DNA of 64,000 bases from Gilliamella bombicola (GTDB taxonomy: Bacteria > Pseudomonadota > Gammaproteobacteria > Enterobacterales > Orbaceae), in the NCBI RefSeq assembly GCF_900094945.1, contig NZ_FMAQ01000006.1, positions 1-64,000 of the forward strand, read 5' to 3'. Positions 17,172 through 26,296 of the stretch are shown here, one piece after another. The position numbers and the translations under genes are program-made. The number at the start of each line of letters is the position of its first letter. The first letter of the stretch is position 1. The notes beneath the pieces were generated by a model, which was not told where the DNA came from, ran no database searches, and saw only the letters and a program-made list of their open reading frames with translations.

Positions 17172-19015
17172 ATTTACTTTATTTAACTATTATTGTTCCC
17201 TTGCTCACTTTTCTAATATTAGTTTGCTTTGGAAGGCATATTCGATCAATTAATGTGATGATTATTGGTATTAGTACTATGCTAGTAATTACATTAATTA
17301 CTATTTTTTCTTGTATTGACTTTATTTCAAACATAGTTCCAGACATGAGCTTAGTTTATACAAGACCATTATGGAATTGGTTTTCTGTAGGCGATTTTAT
17401 TGTGCCTATTTCTTTAACTTTAGATGGTTTATCACTAATTTTTTTAGTTTTAATCTCATTCTTCGGTTTTTTGATCTACTTCTTTGCGGCCTGCTATTTA
17501 ACGTCAAGCAAGGATATTTATAACTTCTACGCGTACAGTAATTTATTAATTGCCAGTATATTAACCGTCATATTAGTTGATAATTTGTTTGTTATGTTAA
17601 TTGGTTGGGAAGGTGTAAGCATAAGTACTTACTTACTTATTGGAATCTACTATCAACAGGCTCGTAATGGTTATGCGGCTGTAAAGGCATTTATCATGAT
17701 GCATTTAACCGATATCTTTTTAATTCTTGGCATATTTTTATTGTATCAAACTGTAGAAACATTAAATATCCGTGATGTTTTGACGCAAGCTCATGATAAT
17801 TTGGCGGTCGATTCAGACATCATCTTTTGGATAACGTTAATGCTGTTCCTTGGTGCAATGAGTAAGTCTGCGCTATTTCCTATGCATTCATGGTTTGCTC
17901 AAACAACATTAGCACCAATGCCTGCGGTAGCTTTATTGCAATCTTCAACGGTGATTTTAGCTGGAGTATATTTAGTTTTAAGGCTTAGTAATTTGTTTAT
18001 GATGTCAAATGACGTGCTTGCTATTATATCAATAATGTCATCGTTAACCATATTATTTGCTAGCACTATCGCCTTAGTACAATATGATATTAAACGAATT
18101 ATCACCTATATTAATTTAGCGCAAATCAGTTATATATTTTATGCTTTTTCAACGCAGAATTGGAGCTTGTCTCTTAATTACTTAATTAATTATGCTGTAA
18201 CAAGCACATTGCTGATTTTAGCTTCATCAATTTTAATCAAAAAATGCCAAGGTGAACGCGATATAAGCAAAATGGGAGGCTTAATTAAATCGTTTCCGAT
18301 GCTATATTCGGTATTTTTGTTTATTATGATATCACTAAGTGCTATGCCTTGGATTTCATCATCATTTTATATCAAGGGCGATATCATATTGGGCTTAATG
18401 GCTCAAGATAAATTGATATCTGGGACCATTGGTTTATTAGGTATTTTACTTTCTAGTTTAAATATTTGGCGTTTAATTTCAATAATATTTTATCACAAAC
18501 AAAAACAGTCTGACTTTGCAAAAACTAAATGGATAAGTTATTTGCCAATTTTTATATTACTGATATTTCCTACCGCGTTATTTATCTATTTCCCATTACC
18601 AATTCGCGGTATTGTTCCAATCGCTGAGTTAGACACTAACGGACAATTACTTTTCCAACTACTGTTAGCCGCAGTGACAGGATTAAGCTTCTTGATTGCC
18701 TATATTTTGTATGCACGTCCAAATAGCGAAGTACAAGAAGTTTTAAATACGCCAATGATTAAATTCTTTTTACGATTATGTAATAGTGATTGGCGTTATG
18801 ATTATTTGTTGCATACTCTATTTGTTAAACCTTATGTCTACCTAGCTAATTTATTAAAAAAAGATCCATTAATTTTATGGGATAATTGGATTTTGTGGGG
18901 TATTAGAAAGGTAAATGAATTCATCGTTGACTTAGAAAATGGGCAAATTCGATGGTATATGCTGTCAATGGTTATAGGTAGTATTACCATATTAATGTTA
19001 CTGATTTTTATTTAA
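17168..19015 (+). CDS. nuoL: Complex I antiporter-like subunit NuoL, divergent
   Basis: 615 residues, alignable end to end with E. coli NuoL at a constant offset of four across the channel region, including the C-terminal lateral helix ('LENGQIRWYMLSMVIG'). Retained: Glu148 ('GWEGV'), Asp182, Lys233 and Lys403. Changed: the conserved His of 'ALIHAATMV' is Gln258; the two His and the Lys of broken helix 12 (E. coli His334, His338, Lys342) are Tyr338, Tyr342 and Ser346; the Asp after Lys403 is Gly. These residues form the central water channel of this subunit. The frame is intact and hydrophobicity is preserved, so the gene is not obviously a pseudogene. Confidence 0.88.
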   Translation: MNLLYLTIIVPLLTFLILVCFGRHIRSINVMIIGISTMLVITLITIFSCIDFISNIVPDMSLVYTRPLWNWFSVGDFIVPISLTLDGLSLIFLVLISFFGFLIYFFAACYLTSSKDIYNFYAYSNLLIASILTVILVDNLFVMLIGWEGVSISTYLLIGIYYQQARNGYAAVKAFIMMHLTDIFLILGIFLLYQTVETLNIRDVLTQAHDNLAVDSDIIFWITLMLFLGAMSKSALFPMHSWFAQTTLAPMPAVALLQSSTVILAGVYLVLRLSNLFMMSNDVLAIISIMSSLTILFASTIALVQYDIKRIITYINLAQISYIFYAFSTQNWSLSLNYLINYAVTSTLLILASSILIKKCQGERDISKMGGLIKSFPMLYSVFLFIMISLSAMPWISSSFYIKGDIILGLMAQDKLISGTIGLLGILLSSLNIWRLISIIFYHKQKQSDFAKTKWISYLPIFILLIFPTALFIYFPLPIRGIVPIAELDTNGQLLFQLLLAAVTGLSFLIAYILYARPNSEVQEVLNTPMIKFFLRLCNSDWRYDYLLHTLFVKPYVYLANLLKKDPLILWDNWILWGIRKVNEFIVDLENGQIRWYMLSMVIGSITILMLLIFI

Positions 19016-19030
19016 AAGGTGTAATCATTC

Positions 19031-20575
19031 ATGTTGTTATGGCTTGTTTTTTTACCTGTAATAGGCGGATTTATTGGTTGGTTATGCCATGTATGTCTAC
19101 AACGAGGCGTTGTTTCTGTCAATGTACAAATTCGTTGGTCAAAATTACCAATAATTGTAGCATTTATCACTATTTGTATTACATTATTGATGACGATAAT
19201 ATTATGGATAGATGCCGTAAATGTATTAAATCAAGGGGAAAACTGGATAAAAGAAATTAATTTGGATTGGATCCCCTTATTAGGTATTCATTTTCATCTT
19301 GTTTTAGACGGTCTATCGATGGTTGTGATCACTGCAACTCTATTCATCGTGTTATTAACGATTGTTTATTCAAGCAAAGAAAGTCTAAATAATCTTGGCT
19401 TGTTTTATTTATGCCTATTATTTATGACATCAGCCATTATGATGCTATTTGTAATCGCTGATTTATTTTTAATGTTCTTCTTTTGGGAAGCCGTTGCGAT
19501 TCCTATCTATTTTTTAATTTCACTATGGGGACGACGAGATTCAAGCTCACAATTGCGTTTTAATGGTGCCAGCAAGTTTTTGATTTATACTCAATTAAGC
19601 AGCTTACTTATGCTTATCTCTATTGTATCACTAGCCTTAATTAACTGGAACTTAACAGGGCATTGGACCTTTGATTACCAGGTATTAACAAAAACGCCAA
19701 TTTCAAGCGATACCGAATTTTTGCTCATGCTTGGATTCTTAGCCGCTTTTATCGTGCGAATCCCTTTTGTTCCTTTTCATGGTTGGTTTATTGAAGCCCA
19801 TATGGAATCCTCAACAACTGGATCGATGATGATCAGTGGATTGTTACTTAATACTGCAGCATTTGGCTTACTGCGTTTTGTTATACCGCTATTTCCTAAT
19901 GCTTCCATCATGATTATGCCAATTATGTTAGTTCTTGCTCTGCTTACAATTGTTTATGCTGCGCTAGTTGCATTTAATCAAACGGATATTAAAAAACTTA
20001 TTGCTTATATTCATATTGCGTTAATGGGATTTGTTACAGCCATTATTTATAGCGGTTCTGTTGTTGCTTATCAAGGTGTGGTTATTCAAATGATCGCTAT
20101 CAATTTAGCAATAGTTGGCATGTTTATAATTAGTGGATTATTGGGGGAATGTTACTCAACACGAAACATAACTCAGTTTATTGGTCTTAAAGAGCGAGTA
20201 CCTTATCTATCTTCATTTACCTTGTATTTTATCTTAGCCGTATTGGGCATTCCTGGCACAGCTAATTTTGTAGGTAATTATATGATGTTACTTGGTAGTT
20301 ATAGTACTTTTTCGTTCTATACAATTTTTCTCGTAATTGGCTTATTATTGCTGTCTATTTCATTTATTGTCCGTATGCAGCCTATTTTTTATGGAGCTGT
20401 CGATAAAGGGGCCGCACCAAAATATCTTCTTAGTAAAAAAGATCTTTTGTTATTATCAAGCACTTTAATTGTCCTTATTTTTATTGGTTTGTATCCTCAA
20501 GTGGTTTTAGATATGTCTTATTCTGTTGTGAATCAAACACAACAATACATCACTACCGAGCGAGTGGGAGAGTAA
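19031..20575 (+). CDS. nuoM: Complex I antiporter-like subunit NuoM, divergent
   Basis: 514 residues, with a constant offset of nine to E. coli NuoM over the channel helices. Kept: Glu153 ('FFFWEA'). Replaced: Lys234 to Arg243, Lys265 to Asn274 ('GLLLNTAAFG'), His322 to Leu331, His348 to Ile357 and Glu407 to Asn416 ('ANFVGNYMML'). Lys234, Lys265 and Glu407 are, from published E. coli mutagenesis as I recall it, needed for activity or pumping. Overall family identity is clear ('LDGLSMVVI', 'VPFHGWF', 'LFPNAS', 'NQTDIKKLIAY', 'VLGIPGTANFVG'). Start ATG at 19031 follows AAAGGTG. Confidence 0.88.
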   Translation: MLLWLVFLPVIGGFIGWLCHVCLQRGVVSVNVQIRWSKLPIIVAFITICITLLMTIILWIDAVNVLNQGENWIKEINLDWIPLLGIHFHLVLDGLSMVVITATLFIVLLTIVYSSKESLNNLGLFYLCLLFMTSAIMMLFVIADLFLMFFFWEAVAIPIYFLISLWGRRDSSSQLRFNGASKFLIYTQLSSLLMLISIVSLALINWNLTGHWTFDYQVLTKTPISSDTEFLLMLGFLAAFIVRIPFVPFHGWFIEAHMESSTTGSMMISGLLLNTAAFGLLRFVIPLFPNASIMIMPIMLVLALLTIVYAALVAFNQTDIKKLIAYIHIALMGFVTAIIYSGSVVAYQGVVIQMIAINLAIVGMFIISGLLGECYSTRNITQFIGLKERVPYLSSFTLYFILAVLGIPGTANFVGNYMMLLGSYSTFSFYTIFLVIGLLLLSISFIVRMQPIFYGAVDKGAAPKYLLSKKDLLLLSSTLIVLIFIGLYPQVVLDMSYSVVNQTQQYITTERVGE

Positions 20576-20581
20576 TCACCT

Positions 20582-22327
20582 ATGATAGCTTTATCGCCTA
20601 TTTTTGTATTAAGCTTTGCCATCATTGTTTTATTGTTTTTATTGTTTGTTTTTAAAATAGGTACCAAAGGATGCGCTATTTTAACGGTATGTGGATTATT
20701 CTGCGCATTAATTTTTTCTGTGGTGGTTGGTTATAAAATTTCGTTTAGCACGCAAGCTATTACGGATATTAGCAGTGACAATATGCAAATATCGGTATCA
20801 ACTTCTGATCCTATTAAAGAACCCAATCCATCGAACGAAGAAACAATTGCAATTGATTCCGTACCTACGGAATCGGTGGAATCACCAAATGAAAACATAA
20901 GTATTGACGATAATATCGACAACAGTGCTGTTGATAATAATGGTGATATAAATATGGATGCTAACTCTAATTCCCATATTGATGATGGTTCTGGCATTGA
21001 CGATCCTTCAATGGCAGAATGGAAAGCGCGCCATATCACCGCACTTTTCACCTGCGATGGCTACGGCTTACTTTATACCAGTTTGATTTTGATGATATCC
21101 ATTGCAGTTGCATGCTTTGCTTATCGTTGGTTTAAGCAAGAACAGGTTCAGCACGGATTATTTTATTTAATTCTGCTTTTTATGGTATTAGGTGGTGTAA
21201 CACTGGTATACGCCAGTCATTTAATCGCATTTTTTGTTGGAATTGAACTATTATCCATTCCCTTTGTGGGATTAATTGGTTATCAATATACACAGACTCA
21301 TTCATTAGAAGCTGCTGTTAAATATATGATTTTATCGGCTGTTGCTAGCGTATTTTTATTGATGGGAATCGCTTTTTATTATGCAACGACAGGAGAGTTG
21401 ACTTTCAGCGGGTTAAGTTACCAGCTTTCAACGATGTCTTACCCAAGCACATTACTACTAATAGGTGTTTGCTTGATGTTAGTTGGTATTGGTTTTAAAT
21501 TATCACTGGTGCCATTTCAACTTTGGTTGCCTGATGTTTATCAGGGGGCACCAACGGTTGTCGCCTTATTATTATCAACAGTTGGAAAAGTGGCAGTGTT
21601 CTGTGCCATCGCAAGGCTATTCCTATTGGCACCGATCGTTAATAATGAAACTATCCGTATTATTTTAGTTATTATGGCTTTTTGTTCTATTTTGTGGGGC
21701 AATTTACTGGCGTTAAAGCAAAGTAGCTTAAAGCGATTACTTGCTTATTCATCAATAGCGCATTTCGGCTATTTATTTACGGCTTTAATTGCTGTTCAGT
21801 ATCAAGTGCTTGCATTAGAAACCATTGGTGTTTACCTAATTGGCTATATTTTAGCTAATATCTGTATATTAGGTGCTATCAGTTTAGATTCGCATTCTAA
21901 TGAACTGCAAGACCATGAAAACGAAATTGATCTTTCAGGTCTATTTTGGCGCAGGCCAATCCTTGCATTAGCGATGGGCATTGGCTTTTTATCTTTAGCA
22001 GGGACACCTCTAACTGCCGGTTTCGTTGGACGATTTTTATTGGTGTTATTAGGCGTAACTGCGGAATTATGGTGGTTAGTTGCCGCCGTGGTTATTGGTA
22101 GTGCATTGGGGCTTTATTTTTATGCCCGTTTAATTATCAATCTTTACATTAAACCGTCTTGTCGAGATGGCCAAATGTTAAGTGGCACTTCGATTAAGTT
22201 AAAATGGACAGATATTAGAATAAGCGAGTTAATCATCGTATTGTGTGCCTTATTGACTCTACTTTGTGGAATTTACCCTAAATGGTTATTTAACTTAGTT
22301 AGCATGGCGCAATATTTAACTACGTAA
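20582..22327 (+). CDS. nuoN: Complex I subunit NuoN with a large acidic insertion
   Basis: 581 residues versus 485 in E. coli. The excess is an insertion at residues ~60-146, between membrane helices 2 and 3, made almost entirely of Asp, Asn, Ser, Glu and Ile (for example 'NIDNSAVDNNGDINMDAN'). This loop should face the periplasm. The rest is a good NuoN: Glu222 ('GIELLSIP'), Lys306 ('GFKLSLVPF'), Lys336 ('VGKVAVF') and His394 ('SSIAHFGY') are kept, while the Lys of helix 12 is Arg484 ('GFVGRF'). So NuoN retains more of the proton path than NuoL or NuoM. It is the last gene of the unit. Confidence 0.9.
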   Translation: MIALSPIFVLSFAIIVLLFLLFVFKIGTKGCAILTVCGLFCALIFSVVVGYKISFSTQAITDISSDNMQISVSTSDPIKEPNPSNEETIAIDSVPTESVESPNENISIDDNIDNSAVDNNGDINMDANSNSHIDDGSGIDDPSMAEWKARHITALFTCDGYGLLYTSLILMISIAVACFAYRWFKQEQVQHGLFYLILLFMVLGGVTLVYASHLIAFFVGIELLSIPFVGLIGYQYTQTHSLEAAVKYMILSAVASVFLLMGIAFYYATTGELTFSGLSYQLSTMSYPSTLLLIGVCLMLVGIGFKLSLVPFQLWLPDVYQGAPTVVALLLSTVGKVAVFCAIARLFLLAPIVNNETIRIILVIMAFCSILWGNLLALKQSSLKRLLAYSSIAHFGYLFTALIAVQYQVLALETIGVYLIGYILANICILGAISLDSHSNELQDHENEIDLSGLFWRRPILALAMGIGFLSLAGTPLTAGFVGRFLLVLLGVTAELWWLVAAVVIGSALGLYFYARLIINLYIKPSCRDGQMLSGTSIKLKWTDIRISELIIVLCALLTLLCGIYPKWLFNLVSMAQYLTT

Positions 22328-22338
22328 TTAACTTTTAT

Positions 22339-22367
22339 CCGCCTTCATTGCTTGGTTGGCGGAGTTA
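22339..22367 (+). terminator. Possible terminator after nuoN
   Basis: TCCGCC pairs with GGCGGA around a loop of about 14 bases shortly after the nuoN stop. There is no T-run, so this is weak. Confidence 0.35.
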
Positions 22368-22512
22368 TATTAACCAAAGTATCTTAAAACACTTTTTATA
22401 CTAAAACGCATACTTTCCTGAAATTTTTTTACAAGAAATAGTTAATAACAGATTTATTTATTGTGTTATAATTCCGACCTTTAAAAATTTAGTTTAAAAC
22501 AAGAGGACCAGT

Positions 22513-22842
22513 ATGGATTTTTTAATCTCTAATGCCTATGCAGCCGATGGTAGCCAACCAGGTGGCGATTATATTATGCCAATTATGTTAGTTGTGTTTG
22601 GTTTATTTTTCTATTTTATGATTATGCGCCCACAGCAAAAACGCGCTAAAGCACATCGTGAGTTAATGGCTTCAATTTCAAAAGGTGATGAAGTGTTAAC
22701 TAGTGGCGGGCTTATAGGTCGTGTAGCAAAAGTTAACGAAAATGGTTACATCGCGCTAGAGTTAAATGATACGACTGAAGTTGTGATCAAGCGTGACTTT
22801 ATCGCATCAGTTTTACCAAAAGGGACAATGAAATCACTATAA
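22513..22842 (+). CDS. yajC: Sec translocase accessory subunit YajC
   Basis: 109 residues, normal for YajC. One membrane helix (~residues 20-38, 'IMPIMLVVFGLFFYFMIM') is followed by 'RPQQKRAKAHRELM' and a cytoplasmic domain with 'GDEVLTSGG', all diagnostic. It associates with SecD and SecF next to SecYEG at the inner membrane. The gene is preceded by a TATAAT hexamer near 22469 and an AGAGGA ribosome site. The tgt and queA genes that precede yajC in E. coli are not present here. Confidence 0.95.
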   Translation: MDFLISNAYAADGSQPGGDYIMPIMLVVFGLFFYFMIMRPQQKRAKAHRELMASISKGDEVLTSGGLIGRVAKVNENGYIALELNDTTEVVIKRDFIASVLPKGTMKSL

Positions 22843-22901
22843 TAGAGCTTTATCTATTGTGTTCATTGTATTAATTACCTAATCCTACAAGAGAATATGT
22901 C

Positions 22902-24758
22902 GTGTTAAACCGCTATCCTTTGTGGAAATACATCATGTTGGTCGTTGTTATTTGCTTCGGCCTTCTTTATGCACTTCCAAATATTTATGGTGAAGATCCC
23001 GCTATACAAATTTCAGGTTCAAATACTGCCGAAATCGATGTCGCTACACGAGATCAAGTTAAAAAACTTTTGTCCGATAATCATATCCAACCGAAATCAT
23101 TAGTTTATGACAACAAATCGATATTGATTCGTGTTGGTGATAACGATACTCAGCTTAAAGCAAAAGAACTTATATCTGAAGCATTGGGTGAAAAGTATAT
23201 TGTTGCATTAAATTTAGCACCAGCAACGCCTGCATGGCTTACTGTGTTAGGTGCCGAACCGATGAAACTGGGTCTTGATTTGCGTGGTGGTGTTCACTTC
23301 TTAATGGAAGTCGATATGACCACTGCATTAAGTAAACTCACTCAACAATCTATCGAAAACATCAAAGCTGAATTTACTAATAGCAAGTTAAACTATAAAA
23401 CGATAAGCAAAGATAGTAATCAGCAAATTGTAATGCAATTTGATAATACTGAAGATCGCAATAAAGCCATTACCAAGATCAATGGAATACAAGACTATAA
23501 AGTGATCTCTCAACGCGACAACAGTATCGTCATCAATGTCAGTGAACAACGTTTACAACAAGCGAAAAATGATGCTGTACAACAAAATACTACCATTTTA
23601 CGTAATCGTGTTAACCAACTCGGTGTTGCTGAACCAATTGTTCAACGTCAAGGGGCAGATCGTATTGTCGTTGAATTACCCGGCATACAAGACACTGCAT
23701 TAGCCAAGCGTATTTTGGGAGCAACGGCAACACTAGAGTTTAGACAAGTTAACGAAGAGAGTACGTCTAATTTGCCGGCTATTCTAAATGGTGATAAGCG
23801 TATTCCTTATGGTTCAGAAATTCAGTATATGGAAGACGGTCGCCCAGTACTACTTTATAAACGCATTGTATTAACTGGCGATCATATTACCGATTCTTCA
23901 TATCGCGTTAATCAATATGGTCAACCCGAAGTTGCTATTACACTTGATGGTTCGGGGGGTAAAAGAATGCTTGATTTTACCCAAAAAAATCTTCATAAAG
24001 CGATGGCAACCTTATTTGTTGAATACAAAGATACTGGTAAACGTGATGAAAACGATAAACCGATCTTTGAAAAACAAGAACGAGTTATCAACGTCGCGAC
24101 TATTCAGGGTATTTTTAGTGATCGCTTCCAAGTAACTGGTATTGGTAGTATTGATGAAGCTAAAAATTTATCACTATTATTACGTGCAGGGGCATTAATT
24201 GCACCGATTCAGATTATTGAAGAACGAACCGTTGGGCCATCAATGGGGCAAGAAAATATAACCCAAGGCTTAGAATCTTGCGCATGGGGTTTATTGATTT
24301 CTGTCATTTTTATGCTAGTGATGTATCGTTTGTTTGGTGTGTTTGCAAGCCTTGCATTAGTTGCAAACTTAATTTTAATTGTTGGTGCAATGTCTTTACT
24401 TCCTGGGGCAACGCTAAGCATGCCCGGTATCGCAGGTATTGTATTAACTGTGGGTATGGCTGTTGATGCCAATGTACTGATTAACGAACGAATAAAAGAA
24501 GAGCTTAGTAATGGACGTGGCGTTCAGCATGCAATTAATGAAGGGTACGCCGGCGCTTGGAGCAGTATTTTCGATGCCAACCTGACCACTTTAATTACTG
24601 CTGTTATTCTTTATGCAGTTGGTACAGGATCAATTAAAGGTTTTGCCATTACACTAGGCATCGGTATTGTAACATCAATGTTTACATCGATTGTCGGTAC
24701 TCGTGCATTAGCCAATCTTATTTATGGCGGTCGTCGCGTTAATAAGTTATCAATTTAG
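22902..24758 (+). CDS. secD: Protein translocase subunit SecD
   Basis: 618 residues (E. coli 615), GTG start with AAGAGA upstream. SecD and SecF use the proton gradient to help pull exported proteins through SecYEG on the periplasmic side. Membrane helix 1 ('YIMLVVVICFGLLYALPNIYG') is followed by the large periplasmic domain ('LGLDLRGGVHFLMEVD', 'NQLGVAEP..QRQGADRIVVELPG') and five C-terminal helices containing 'GMAVDANVLINERI'. It lies 9 bp before secF. Keeping full SecDF fits the large load of outer-membrane and secreted proteins in this window. Confidence 0.96.
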   Translation: MLNRYPLWKYIMLVVVICFGLLYALPNIYGEDPAIQISGSNTAEIDVATRDQVKKLLSDNHIQPKSLVYDNKSILIRVGDNDTQLKAKELISEALGEKYIVALNLAPATPAWLTVLGAEPMKLGLDLRGGVHFLMEVDMTTALSKLTQQSIENIKAEFTNSKLNYKTISKDSNQQIVMQFDNTEDRNKAITKINGIQDYKVISQRDNSIVINVSEQRLQQAKNDAVQQNTTILRNRVNQLGVAEPIVQRQGADRIVVELPGIQDTALAKRILGATATLEFRQVNEESTSNLPAILNGDKRIPYGSEIQYMEDGRPVLLYKRIVLTGDHITDSSYRVNQYGQPEVAITLDGSGGKRMLDFTQKNLHKAMATLFVEYKDTGKRDENDKPIFEKQERVINVATIQGIFSDRFQVTGIGSIDEAKNLSLLLRAGALIAPIQIIEERTVGPSMGQENITQGLESCAWGLLISVIFMLVMYRLFGVFASLALVANLILIVGAMSLLPGATLSMPGIAGIVLTVGMAVDANVLINERIKEELSNGRGVQHAINEGYAGAWSSIFDANLTTLITAVILYAVGTGSIKGFAITLGIGIVTSMFTSIVGTRALANLIYGGRRVNKLSI

Positions 24759-24767
24759 AGGTTTATT

Positions 24768-25769
24768 GTGAGTATTACTAAAAAACAAAATCATGATGTT
24801 AGAGAATTGAATCATGGTCGCAGAGTCCTCGACTTTTTAAAATTTGGCTTTATTGCTTTTGTTATTTCAATGTTATTAGTTGTCGCATCGTTTGTGGTTA
24901 TTTTTGTTAAAGGATTTAATCTAGGACAAGATTTCACTGGCGGTACGACAGTTGAGCTCACCGTAACAAAAGCTGTTAACCTTGATGACCTTCGTAACAG
25001 TTTACGCAATGCTGGCTATCATGAACCGATAGTACAATATTACGGTAGTAGTAAAGATATCATAATTAGATTACCTTCGGCTAAGCAAGAAGACGGTGCT
25101 GCCTCATCTGCTATTGATAATGCACTAGGTACAAAAATTTCCAATTTAATCCATAAAGATATTGATGCAGAAGCTCAAATTAAACGGATTGAATTTGTCG
25201 GTCCAACAGTTGGAGCTGAACTTGCTCAAGATGGTGTTTTGGCTATATGTGCCGCATTAGTGTGTATTTTAATCTATATTGCATTTCGCTTTGAGTGGCG
25301 ATTTGGTACGGGTGCGGTTGTTGCCTTAGCGCATGATGTTGTTATTACTGCAGGTTATCTATCACTATTTGAACGAGAACTTGATTTAACTATCATTGCT
25401 GCGATGTTATCAATTATTGGTTATTCACTTAACGATACCATTGTTGTTTTTGACAGAATTCGTGAAAATTTTAGAAAGATTCGCCGAGCAGAGCCTTACG
25501 ATGTTATTAATATCTCGTTAACACAAACTTTGCATCGTACTTTAATGACATCAGGTACAACCCTTGTTGTGGTGATTATTCTGTATATTTTTGGTGGTTC
25601 AATGTTAAAAGGTTTCTCTGAAACATTAGGCGTTGGTATTGTACTTGGTACAATTTCATCAATTTATGTGGCTGCGTATATGTCACTTAAATTGGGCGTA
25701 AAACGTGAACACTTTATGCCACCTAAAATTGAAGCAGAAGGCGCAGATCAACCTTCAATATTGCGTTAA
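24768..25769 (+). CDS. secF: Protein translocase subunit SecF
   Basis: 333 residues, GTG start after AGAGG. The order is helix 1, the periplasmic 'GQDFTGGTTVELTV' domain, then five helices with 'VGPTVGAELAQDG', 'YSLNDTIVVFDRIREN' and 'LHRTLMTSGTT'. It forms the SecDF complex with the upstream product. Its slightly longer C-terminus is hydrophilic ('EAEGADQPSIL'). A strong terminator follows. Confidence 0.96.
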   Translation: MSITKKQNHDVRELNHGRRVLDFLKFGFIAFVISMLLVVASFVVIFVKGFNLGQDFTGGTTVELTVTKAVNLDDLRNSLRNAGYHEPIVQYYGSSKDIIIRLPSAKQEDGAASSAIDNALGTKISNLIHKDIDAEAQIKRIEFVGPTVGAELAQDGVLAICAALVCILIYIAFRFEWRFGTGAVVALAHDVVITAGYLSLFERELDLTIIAAMLSIIGYSLNDTIVVFDRIRENFRKIRRAEPYDVINISLTQTLHRTLMTSGTTLVVVIILYIFGGSMLKGFSETLGVGIVLGTISSIYVAAYMSLKLGVKREHFMPPKIEAEGADQPSILR

Positions 25770-25775
25770 TTATGT

Positions 25776-25805
25776 AAACTCTGCCATCAATAGGCAGAGT
25801 TTTAT
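25776..25805 (+). terminator. Rho-independent terminator of yajC-secDF
   Basis: AAACTCTGCC and GGCAGAGTTT form a perfect 10-bp stem with an ATCAATA loop, followed by TATT. It ends the transcript just before the tRNA promoter. Confidence 0.8.
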
Positions 25806-25839
25806 TAGCCTGTTTTTTAAACAAATAATATCAAATCGA

Positions 25840-25868
25840 TTGACACTTATTATTTAGTTGCATATTAT
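25840..25868 (+). promoter_or_regulatory. Sigma70 promoter of tRNA-Ala
   Basis: A perfect -35 TTGACA (25840-25845) is separated by 17 bp from TATTAT (25863-25868), 27 bp before the mature tRNA end. Confidence 0.8.
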
Positions 25869-25895
25869 TAGCTACAGTTTTATCCCTTTCTATTT

Positions 25896-25971
25896 GGGGC
25901 CATAGCTCAGCTGGGAGAGCGCAACGCTGGCAGCGTTGAGGTCAGGGGTTCGATCCCCCTTGGCTCCACCA
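25896..25971 (+). tRNA. tRNA-Ala(GGC)
   Basis: 76 nt with encoded CCA. The acceptor stem is GGGGCCA with TGGCTCC, the D-arm GCTCAGCTGGGAGAGC, the anticodon stem CAACG/CGTTG with loop CTGGCAG (anticodon GGC), and the T-arm AGGGGTTCGATCCCCCT. The stems pair fully. It decodes GCC and GCU. It stands alone between secF and an accessory patch, with its own promoter; no integrase follows it. Confidence 0.97.
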
Positions 25972-26296
25972 ATCAATATTCTGTAAGATTCTTTAAAACC
26001 CACTTAAAGTATATAAAATTCTCGAAGTATTTGTTAGCAGATGCATGACCAAAATTTTTAGTTATATTATTGTGTTATTCAGTGGTTATCAATGAAAAAC
26101 GAAATTGATTTAATAAATAAAAAAATCAATTAATTATTGAATATCTCCAAATATTAAACTCAATTCTATTAAAAGTGCACAATCAATTTTGTATATATAA
26201 ATATAGTGCAACGATGACATCTACTAAGTGATACTTTTGTGCATAATCTAATAGTGATAGGATATAAAAAGTTAAATAAACAAAAGGTATAAAATC
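25972..26296. other. AT-rich gap after tRNA-Ala
   Basis: 325 bp without a supported gene. I see no attachment-site duplication of the tRNA 3' end and no strong terminator hairpin directly after the CCA. The segment near 26276-26296 should hold the ribosome site of the following GTG-started gene. Confidence 0.4.

Noticed and set aside
20731-21051. 106-codon open frame opposite the NuoN acidic insertion
   Set aside because: It is an antisense shadow of GAT/AAT-rich low-complexity sequence; the sense frame is continuous with NuoN.
25896-26296. Genomic island or prophage integrated at tRNA-Ala
   Set aside because: No integrase, no duplicated tRNA 3' end and no phage gene; the small genes after the tRNA could simply be accessory.
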